A program made the position numbers and the translations under genes. Below are positions 58,341-64,000 of a stretch of 64,000 nt of DNA, piece by piece. The DNA is from Ruminococcus sp. AM36-2AA (GTDB lineage: Bacteria; Bacillota; Clostridia; Lachnospirales; Lachnospiraceae). The stretch is taken from positions 302,332 through 366,331 of the forward strand of contig NZ_QTYB01000001.1 in NCBI RefSeq assembly GCF_003461955.1, read 5' to 3'. Under the pieces are notes generated by a model. The model was not told the origin of the DNA. It saw only the letters and a list, made by a program, of their open reading frames with translations, and ran no database searches. Numbering within the stretch: the first letter of the stretch is position 1; each line of letters starts with the position of its first letter.

Positions 58341-58937
58341 TCATCTTCCGTCCTTCAGGCTATCCAACGCAACTTTTAATGCTTCGGTAAGTTTGTTATT
58401 TATGCCGGAATCTTTTAATCCTTTTATTGTTCCTTCTAATATTCCAACTGCTTCTTCCGTTTCTTTCTTCATAGCTTCCTTTTCGGGATCGATCCATACA
58501 GGACTATCATGTGTTTCTATAATTTCAAGAAGCTCTTTCTCAAATTCATCGTTTGTTTCTATTTCATAATCAAAATAATTACATAAATCTTCGCCACATT
58601 TTGTATATTTTCTACTCCAAATACAATTATTACAATCCTTCTCTGGCACATCTTCACAATCATTCATTCTTTTATATTTATGAATAAAATCCTTTGCCGT
58701 CATTTCATGTGATTCGGTCAACATAAATAATTCTGCCGCTGTACAATGTGTCTCAATACAATCAGATGTAAAATTTATTTTCTTCATACCAAAGTCAATA
58801 CAGATAGTACCTTTGTCAATAAGCAGATCAAAGTCCATTATTTTTGTACTGTTATGCCATGTAAATCCAGCTTTATTTAACACTCTTAATAAATCATCAC
58901 GTTCTTTTTCATTATTATAGGACACATTAAAACTCAT
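58341..58937 (-). CDS. Protein flanking the RT, paralogous to the gene at 60982-61566
   Basis: A 198-residue protein. N-terminal alpha/beta domain, a C-N-N-C / C-x4-C cysteine set in the middle (E-K-D-C-N-N-C-I-W), and a C-terminal helix pair (E-A-V-G-I-L-E-G-T-I-K-G-L and T-E-A-L-K-V-A-L-D-S-L-K). The same order (C-N-E-C, then E-A-A-Y-I-I-D-D-L and E-A-L-G-L-A-I-R-K-F-K-G) occurs at 60982-61566, so the two are likely paralogs on either side of the RT. Function unknown. Confidence 0.6.
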   Translation of the reverse strand: MSFNVSYNNEKERDDLLRVLNKAGFTWHNSTKIMDFDLLIDKGTICIDFGMKKINFTSDCIETHCTAAELFMLTESHEMTAKDFIHKYKRMNDCEDVPEKDCNNCIWSRKYTKCGEDLCNYFDYEIETNDEFEKELLEIIETHDSPVWIDPEKEAMKKETEEAVGILEGTIKGLKDSGINNKLTEALKVALDSLKDGR

Positions 58938-58949
58938 ATTTATTCTCCT

Positions 58950-60224
58950 TTACATTTCTCTTACTAAAGCTTCGTATACTGGCCTTGAATATCTTAGTGC
59001 ATTCTGCATACATTTAAGGCTTTTATATTTGTCAATTTCTTTTACCGTTTTCTTTCTGTTCGCTGTTACATTCTTTCCAGTTCCTCTAAGAATTGTATAA
59101 TCTTTTCTATCTATAACACACCCTAATCCACCTACTTTCTTTTTACCTGTTTCACAAGCCCTGATACAATCCATCACAAACTCATTTAATGTATTGATAT
59201 CTTTTTCTACATTGATAATTGGCAATACTGATGTAGCCCATGAATAAGTTCCGTCTCCCTTATACAGATACCGATTAATGCTATTGATTGCTTTCTTTGC
59301 TGTAACCTCTTTCTTTTTGATACTCCTAGACTCAATTTCTTTCTGGAAATCTTTTACTCTATTCTTAGACAATGTAATCTGATTACCTTTAATCATGAAT
59401 CCAAGGAATTTAAACCAACGATCACGAGCAAGAAATTCAACTTTCTTTGGATTTAATTTCATTTGCATTTCATGAAGCTTTGTTGTAAGAATGTCCATTG
59501 CCGCATCAATCTCTGGTCCAACATATAAAATATCATCTGAATATCTTACATATATTCCAGATAATTTTGAGATCTCATAATCAATATCAAAAAGTACTGT
59601 ATCTGCAAGGTAACTTGCTACGGCACACCCCTGTTTTAAGCTCTGATAATGTTCAATAAGATTTCCGTCTGGATCAAAGCACAAATCTGAATGATAATAT
59701 TTACGAAGTACATTAATGATCTTTGATTTGCCAAACATATTTTCCAAGTAATCAAATTCTTGGTCAATATATGTAATTGGTACCGAATCAAAATATTTAC
59801 TGAGATCTGCCTTGAATCCGACGTCCCCAATCTCGGGATTTAATCGACTCATTTCTCTTGATATGTTCTGGACTACTTTACCGCAGCCAATTCCTTTCTG
59901 GTAACTTTTACATGCCGGATGGATATTCCCTTTCGCCAGTTCAAACAACATATCATTTACTATAGATAAGAAGATCCTGTCTATATTTTCATTTACATAT
60001 ACTGTCCTGAACTCGCCATTATCCTTTGGAATCAATACCTGGTGTGGTGGAGCAATTTCGTAATTATCAAGTAAGATCTGGCCGATTAGCGCCTGTCTAT
60101 AGATTGGATCACAAAGTTTTCTTAATTCTCCTTTATCAATTCCTTTTCCAACACCTGTTTCTATTGCATATTCCCAACGTTCCGGTTCGATAAATTCTTT
60201 AAGCAAAATATCTTTCATGATCAT
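58950..60224 (-). CDS. Reverse transcriptase, unusual phage type
   Basis: A 424-residue RT. Motifs in order: F-K-A-D-L-S-K-Y-F-D-S-V (about 137-148, motif A), S-L-K-Q-G-C-A-V-A-S-Y-L (195-206, motif B with QG), and V-R-Y-S-D-D-I-L (226-233, motif C, catalytic Y-x-D-D), then motif D/E-like K-L-N-P-K-K-V-E and F-L-G-F. The QG in motif B argues against a DGR RT, which has a different S-Q signature. No maturase/endonuclease domain is visible, so it is not a group II intron RT. Retron, Abi or UG-type RT are possible. Templates are unknown; plus-strand RNAs lie 2.5-5 kb away. Confidence 0.85.
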   Translation of the reverse strand: MIMKDILLKEFIEPERWEYAIETGVGKGIDKGELRKLCDPIYRQALIGQILLDNYEIAPPHQVLIPKDNGEFRTVYVNENIDRIFLSIVNDMLFELAKGNIHPACKSYQKGIGCGKVVQNISREMSRLNPEIGDVGFKADLSKYFDSVPITYIDQEFDYLENMFGKSKIINVLRKYYHSDLCFDPDGNLIEHYQSLKQGCAVASYLADTVLFDIDYEISKLSGIYVRYSDDILYVGPEIDAAMDILTTKLHEMQMKLNPKKVEFLARDRWFKFLGFMIKGNQITLSKNRVKDFQKEIESRSIKKKEVTAKKAINSINRYLYKGDGTYSWATSVLPIINVEKDINTLNEFVMDCIRACETGKKKVGGLGCVIDRKDYTILRGTGKNVTANRKKTVKEIDKYKSLKCMQNALRYSRPVYEALVREM

Positions 60225-60469
60225 TCATCTCCTTGTTCATTATCTATAAACTCCTGATATGCCTTTTCAATGCATTCATATTGAGTCTTGCCATTTCCTT
60301 CACAATATAAAGCATATGCTTCTTTGGCAATATCTTCGGCCTCATGATCTAAAAGATCGTACTGATCTCTAAGCTCATTCTCCATCCAATTTGTAACAAA
60401 TTCTTCAGCCGCTTTAGCCAATTCATCTGCAGTTAATATATACTCTTTTCCATCTCTTTTAATTTTCAT
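60221..60469 (-). CDS. Small helical protein, unknown
   Basis: An 82-residue acidic protein (M-K-I-K-R-D-G-K-E-Y-I-L-T-A-D-E-L) overlapping the RT start by four bases. Its opening strand resembles that of its neighbour 60466-60795 (H-R-N-G-K-D-I-L-L-T-E-Q-E), so the two may be distant paralogs. Unrecognised; coupling to the RT is likely. Confidence 0.55.
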   Translation of the reverse strand: MKIKRDGKEYILTADELAKAAEEFVTNWMENELRDQYDLLDHEAEDIAKEAYALYCEGNGKTQYECIEKAYQEFIDNEQGDE

Positions 60470-60795
60470 AATATAACCCGTCCTTTTATAATATCAACAT
60501 AGTCTGCGTAACATTCACGAAATCCACCGTATTTATCAGTATTAAAACACCAATCAAAATCACAATCTTTTTCTGTTACGAGTCTGTACATATATTCTGC
60601 AAATTTAGTAATAAATTTTTCATTTTTACACATAGCAGAACGTCCAATATCAGTTAATCCTTTCTTTGCAAACTCTTTGTATAACTCCAACTCCTGATAT
60701 TCTTCGAACTCTTTACATACTCTATATACTTGCCACATCTCCTGTTCTGTGAGCAAAATATCCTTTCCATTTCTATGAATATACACTTTTTGCAT
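60466..60795 (-). CDS. Small protein, unknown
   Basis: A 109-residue protein (M-Q-K-V-Y-I-H-R-N-G-K) with charged helices and an aromatic-acidic C-terminus (D-F-D-W-C-F-N-T-D). It overlaps the next gene by four bases. No family recognised. Confidence 0.55.
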   Translation of the reverse strand: MQKVYIHRNGKDILLTEQEMWQVYRVCKEFEEYQELELYKEFAKKGLTDIGRSAMCKNEKFITKFAEYMYRLVTEKDCDFDWCFNTDKYGGFRECYADYVDIIKGRVIL

Positions 60796-60797
60796 AA

Positions 60798-60992
60798 TTA
60801 TTCATCCTCGCTTTCGACCTGTTCCACATTGAAATCTATTGACAATTCCGGGAATGCGTTACATAATCTTTTACTCACCTCATCTATTGCTCGATCATAT
60901 GCAGTATCCTCATCTTTCGCATATACAGAAATAGTTCCGTCACACCATCCATGACATAAGCTCACATAAAAACGATATTTTTTATTCTTCAT
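60798..60992 (-). CDS. Small protein, unknown
   Basis: A 64-residue protein (M-K-N-K-K-Y-R-F-Y-V-S-L-C) with a beta hairpin and acidic helix (D-E-D-T-A-Y-D-R-A). Overlaps the upstream gene by 11 bases. Unrecognised. Confidence 0.5.
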   Translation of the reverse strand: MKNKKYRFYVSLCHGWCDGTISVYAKDEDTAYDRAIDEVSKRLCNAFPELSIDFNVEQVESEDE

Positions 60993-61566
60993 TATTCTTT
61001 CCTCCTTTGAATTTCCTAATTGCTAATCCCAATGCTTCTTTCTGTTTATCAGATATCGGATATTCATATTCCTCCAGAGCTGCGCTTAAATCATCAATGA
61101 TATATGCTGCTTCACTTTCTGTCATTGTACTATGATAAATCGGATCATCTTTTTCGACTAATTCAATAAGTTTATCTATATTACTATTATTCCAATTCTC
61201 GTTATTACATAATGAAAATTTGCTTCGAAGATTGATAGAAGAAAAAACGCATTCATTACAATCTCTGCTGCCACAATTTTTAAGTTTTATAAATCCTTCC
61301 AAAAATTCCCTTGCCGTCATTTCTTTATTTTCTGTTTCATTTTCAATTCGAAATATATCCTTTGCTTCAATATTGTAATAATCACAACACCATGTCACTT
61401 CTCTTTTTTCATGAAAATGAATAGCATCTGGAAAAGGTTGTGCTCGCGTTATATAAAGTTCTTCCCCGTTCATCCATTTGAACCCTTGTTTCCTAGCTAC
61501 TTCAAAAAGTTTTTCGCATTCTTCTCTTGTTTCTACCCTTACTTTTAATCCTCTTAAATCAATCAT
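60982..61566 (-). CDS. Paralog of the RT-flanking protein
   Basis: A 194-residue protein with the same plan as 58341-58937: N-terminal alpha/beta domain, C-N-E-C pair, C-terminal E-A-A-Y-I-I-D-D-L helix and a K-Q-K-E-A-L-G-L-A-I-R-K-F-K-G end. Duplicated neighbours around an RT are worth noting as possible partners. It starts inside the end of the hidden gene at 61559-61723. Function unknown. Confidence 0.6.
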   Translation of the reverse strand: MIDLRGLKVRVETREECEKLFEVARKQGFKWMNGEELYITRAQPFPDAIHFHEKREVTWCCDYYNIEAKDIFRIENETENKEMTAREFLEGFIKLKNCGSRDCNECVFSSINLRSKFSLCNNENWNNSNIDKLIELVEKDDPIYHSTMTESEAAYIIDDLSAALEEYEYPISDKQKEALGLAIRKFKGGKNNEE

Positions 61567-61723
61567 GTTTATATCGTCCTTTCATTGTATATCCCTTATG
61601 TTCATACACTCTTTTGAGCATTAATGGATTATCAAAAGCCGGAGTATATTCTTTCGTTTCCGGACAATAACCAAACCATTTACCATGTACATCATGATAA
61701 ATTTCCATTATTTTCTGTTCCAT
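61559..61723 (-). CDS. Hidden 54-residue protein
   Basis: ATG 61723 is preceded by AGGTGG five bases upstream and opens 54 codons (M-E-Q-K-I-M-E-I-Y-H-D-V-H-G-K) ending at TGA 61559. The sequence W-F-G-Y-C-P-E-T-K-E-Y-T-P-A-F looks folded. It overlaps the end of 61692-62117 and the start of 60982-61566, as typical coupled phage genes do. Confidence 0.55.
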   Translation of the reverse strand: MEQKIMEIYHDVHGKWFGYCPETKEYTPAFDNPLMLKRVYEHKGYTMKGRYKHD

Positions 61724-62117
61724 TTTTACCACCTGCCTTTGTTACAGAATAACCTCGCTTCTGTAATTCTTTAATTAAATCATCCGTATAAGCATCTTTA
61801 ATTACCGAATCTTCCAGACTTAACACCTCGAACTCACCGTCATCATTGACTATATATTTCCCATTAGAATCTCCAGAAAAAGTGATTTCAAAATCCACTT
61901 CAATACCGACTGTGTTTAAAAGTTTTTTTACCTCTTGTAAGTTATCTTCTATGTCTCCTGTAATCTCACACAGATCGTAAACTGCCATTCCACAATGCTT
62001 ATAAAAATCTGTTACATCTAAATCAAATCCAAATATCTCTGTAGCATTAATTGCTACGATTAATGCTTTTACGTCTTCTTCTTTTACTTGAATATATCCT
62101 GTGTTATAATATATCAT
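61692..62117 (-). CDS. Unknown protein, 141 residues
   Basis: A 141-residue mixed protein (M-I-Y-Y-N-T-G-Y-I-Q-V-K) with acidic patches and a C-terminal helix ending G-K-N-G-T-E-N-N-G. Its last codons overlap the hidden gene at 61559-61723. No family recognised. Confidence 0.5.
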   Translation of the reverse strand: MIYYNTGYIQVKEEDVKALIVAINATEIFGFDLDVTDFYKHCGMAVYDLCEITGDIEDNLQEVKKLLNTVGIEVDFEITFSGDSNGKYIVNDDGEFEVLSLEDSVIKDAYTDDLIKELQKRGYSVTKAGGKNGTENNGNLS

Positions 62118-62132
62118 AACTATGATCTCCTT

Positions 62133-62342
62133 TTATTTGCTTTTATATAGTGTATGAGTCCCATCTTCATGCCGCTGCCATTCATATCCAAGAAATTCTA
62201 CGGCTTTCAAAGCGCCATTATAATAGCTCATATCCTGCGGTCTTGCTTCTTTCATATTCGCAATCATCCATCGTTCATTTAACCATATTTCTGTTTGCTG
62301 CTTAATTTCTTTATTTGTTCTTTTCATTTTGCAATCCTCCAT
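62133..62342 (-). CDS. Small protein, unknown
   Basis: A 69-residue basic-acidic helical protein (M-E-D-C-K-M-K-R-T-N-K) with Y-N-G-A-L-K-A-V-E-F-L-G-Y-E-W and an H-T-L-Y-K-S-K end. Ends 16 bases before the 61692-62117 gene start. Unrecognised. Confidence 0.5.
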   Translation of the reverse strand: MEDCKMKRTNKEIKQQTEIWLNERWMIANMKEARPQDMSYYNGALKAVEFLGYEWQRHEDGTHTLYKSK

Positions 62343-62582
62343 TTATTCATCAAAAATAATCGTATCTTCGGTACATCCCCAATATGCAGAGTGCTGAAAT
62401 AAATCGATTAATACTTGAAAATTTGCTTTGTGTATCTGATAAAGATTTCTGTCATCTAAATTAGTATCTTCTAAAAGTCCAACCAATTCATTTGCTTTGA
62501 CAGCTGATTTAAAAGCAACATCTTCGTTTTCTTGATTAACAAGAAATTGTGTTCCACATGGAAGAAAAGTAATCATATACAC
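62343..62582 (-). CDS. Small beta/helix protein, unknown
   Basis: A 79-residue protein (M-Y-M-I-T-F-L-P-C-G-T-Q) with an acidic C-terminal strand. It abuts its neighbour by one base. Unrecognised. Confidence 0.5.
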   Translation of the reverse strand: MYMITFLPCGTQFLVNQENEDVAFKSAVKANELVGLLEDTNLDDRNLYQIHKANFQVLIDLFQHSAYWGCTEDTIIFDE

Positions 62583-62586
62583 ATGA

Positions 62587-63273
62587 TCACGCTCCTTTTC
62601 TGTTTTTTATCACATCCATTAAAATAATATTTTTTGCAACCAGATCAATATTTGCAAAGAAACTCCCATCTTTAAAATATTTCCAGTCATTTGCTTCACT
62701 TGTTTCTTCCATTTCTTCGTCAGATATATTGTAAAGATAATCTTCTCCAATTCTTTCATATCGATTGCAAAGTTCTTTAATAATTTTTCTAATAATGCCT
62801 TCAATTTTGCAAAGCACATTGGAATTAATATTACGAATACCAATATTCTCCAATGCAGAATAAAAATCAGCTAAAAAATCAATATGATTAATATAACAGT
62901 AACAATATCTTCTATTCATCGGAAGGATTATATCTTCTTGATATTCGCTCATATAAAATTTCATAGTTCGAATTTCTTTTTCTGTTAATTCATCTCCAAT
63001 CCATTTCATGTCAGTTACATTCGGAAGATTAAATATATCATTGATATTTAAGTTTCCATAAATATTCACTCCATCACTCTGGCAGCCATTCAAACTCCAT
63101 TGAATCTTAAGATCACTATTAGGAAAAATATTTTTTAAATCTTCCATATATATATCTGTTAATGCTTCCGACCTACAATAATCATTTAAATAATCTTCCT
63201 TTGCTTTCTCTTTTGCCTCATCTGAAAGTTCTGAATAAGAATATACATTGTAAATTTTTATTAGATGTTGCAT
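62587..63273 (-). CDS. Conserved-style phage hypothetical (antitoxin-like)
   Basis: A 228-residue protein with a Y-S-E-L-S-D-E-A-K-E-K-A-K N-terminal helix, typical of a widespread family of phage hypotheticals, and a C-terminal acidic helix. No catalytic residues are apparent. It shares its start region with a run of small genes; function unknown. Confidence 0.55.
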   Translation of the reverse strand: MQHLIKIYNVYSYSELSDEAKEKAKEDYLNDYCRSEALTDIYMEDLKNIFPNSDLKIQWSLNGCQSDGVNIYGNLNINDIFNLPNVTDMKWIGDELTEKEIRTMKFYMSEYQEDIILPMNRRYCYCYINHIDFLADFYSALENIGIRNINSNVLCKIEGIIRKIIKELCNRYERIGEDYLYNISDEEMEETSEANDWKYFKDGSFFANIDLVAKNIILMDVIKNRKGA

Positions 63274-63277
63274 ATCA

Positions 63278-63550
63278 TCACCTCACTTTTACAAAATCCT
63301 TATCAATGCTTAATCCAAGTGGCGCATCTGAATCATAATGATCAGTTATACCCCAACCATTGTAATAATCTTCATCTTCATCAACACCAACACCACAATT
63401 TAAATCAGATACAATATCTTTTTCTGTTGGAAGTTTTGTTTCATATGCTGTATCAATTCCTGCATCTAAAATTTCCTTTCTTTTGGCCGCACATTCTTTT
63501 ATAAACCAATCAACCTTTTCCTTTCCGGTCTTTGTTAAAATATAGTGCAT
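63278..63550 (-). CDS. Small phage protein, unknown
   Basis: A 90-residue protein (M-H-Y-I-L-T-K-T-G-K-E-K-V) with a D-E-D-E-D-Y-Y acidic stretch before a basic end. Nine bases separate it from the next gene upstream. No family recognised. Confidence 0.5.
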   Translation of the reverse strand: MHYILTKTGKEKVDWFIKECAAKRKEILDAGIDTAYETKLPTEKDIVSDLNCGVGVDEDEDYYNGWGITDHYDSDAPLGLSIDKDFVKVR

Positions 63551-63559
63551 ATCATCACC

Positions 63560-63997
63560 TCATTTCCTTGTGATTTCATCTAAACATTTTTCAAGATATT
63601 CTTTAAATTCTATTCCGACAAATTCAAAAAACATTTCTTCTACTGCTTTTTTATCTTTTGTTTTCTTCCAGATATTAAAAATATCTTGAGCGATTCCTGT
63701 AAATTCAAAATCATTTTCTTGAATAAGATCATTTAAAATTGTATCCGCATCACGAATAATCCCTTCAGGCGTATTATTATGTAAATATTCAACTGCTGTA
63801 AGCAAATCATTTGTAGTGCAGTACTTCTTTTTACCAATTTTTTCAATGTTATTTACAATATCTGTAATATCATTAAACAGATTCTGTATGTCATTATCCT
63901 CTACATTTTCATTTGCATTGTCACTGATATATTTCGCTAGTTCATAAAACATTCTGACCTTTTGATCTTTATTCATCTGTTCAAAAATTCTCTTCAT
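63560..63997 (-). CDS. Helical protein at the window edge, unknown
   Basis: A 145-residue helical protein (M-K-R-I-F-E-Q-M-N-K-D) with D-I-Q-N-L-F-N-D-I and D-I-F-N-I-W-K-K helices. Its ATG at 63997 lies three bases from the window end, so the ribosome site is outside and an earlier start cannot be excluded. Unrecognised. Confidence 0.5.
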   Translation of the reverse strand: MKRIFEQMNKDQKVRMFYELAKYISDNANENVEDNDIQNLFNDITDIVNNIEKIGKKKYCTTNDLLTAVEYLHNNTPEGIIRDADTILNDLIQENDFEFTGIAQDIFNIWKKTKDKKAVEEMFFEFVGIEFKEYLEKCLDEITRK

Positions 63998-64000
63998 TTC

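Noticed and set aside
58950..60224. Diversity-generating retroelement
   Set aside because: Motif B carries QG rather than the DGR S-Q signature, and no template/variable repeat pair or Avd gene is seen nearby.
240..64000. Long plus-strand open frames (for example 37240-37998 and 24880-25290)
   Set aside because: They lie fully inside strong minus-strand genes, lack ribosome sites and encode no recognisable protein, so they are shadows.

Overview
The window reads as part of a large, low-GC, temperate-type phage or prophage of a gut Clostridia host (Lachnospiraceae-like). Almost every gene lies on the minus strand in tight, overlapping, operon-like runs with strong AGGAGG-type ribosome sites. 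The stretch carries a phage replication set, HNH homing endonucleases and a tRNA cluster. No capsid, tail, terminase or lysis gene is recognisable, so this is the early/metabolic/accessory arm. The host assignment is inferred from protein style and codon bias, not proven.

Layout by coordinate (transcription runs right to left). 1-7 kb: adenylosuccinate-synthetase-like enzyme, VWA protein, a stop-interrupted gene, nicotinamidase-like hydrolase, two calcineurin-type phosphoesterases, GNAT and small proteins. 7-14 kb: coiled-coil protein, AAA ATPase, anaerobic ribonucleotide reductase (nrdD/nrdG), guanylate-kinase-like enzyme. 13.5-27 kb: replication block with RecD2-like helicase, C-family DNA polymerase (DnaE), PD-(D/E)XK nuclease, HNH, primase, DnaB-like helicase, Sak4-like ATPase and SSB-like protein. 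27.8-30 kb: tRNA/non-coding RNA cluster with odd tRNAs, at least six closed-stem RNA elements and an HNH gene. 30-41.3 kb: a membrane/metal-stress style cassette with AAA ATPase, PTH2, small membrane proteins, PspA-like coiled coil, TerD, TerF-like VWA protein, a complete P-type Ca2+-type ATPase and a large DUF2135-like protein. 41.4-44 kb: NAD+-dependent DNA ligase split in two by an HNH gene. 44.3-47.6 kb: tyrosine recombinase, DGQHR-like protein and a recombinase-fold protein without catalytic residues, resembling the SPbeta yopP-yopQ-yopR(mrpR) lysogeny module. 47.6-64 kb: small accessory genes, an antirepressor-like protein, an unusual reverse transcriptase, and four related structured RNAs on the plus strand.

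Regulation: about 18 copies of one sequence family sit upstream of the main minus-strand transcription units. Each looks like a sigma-A promoter (TTGAnA, 17 bp, TATAnn-like) whose spacer is itself conserved (approximately CTRTTAATAATAAATTT). With the MrpR-like gene inside the window this suggests a phage-wide operator/promoter regulon like the SPbeta repeated element. The plus-strand RNAs have a different shared promoter architecture (ACTC box, 17-18 bp, TATAAT-like box, then YRTYYCATAT).
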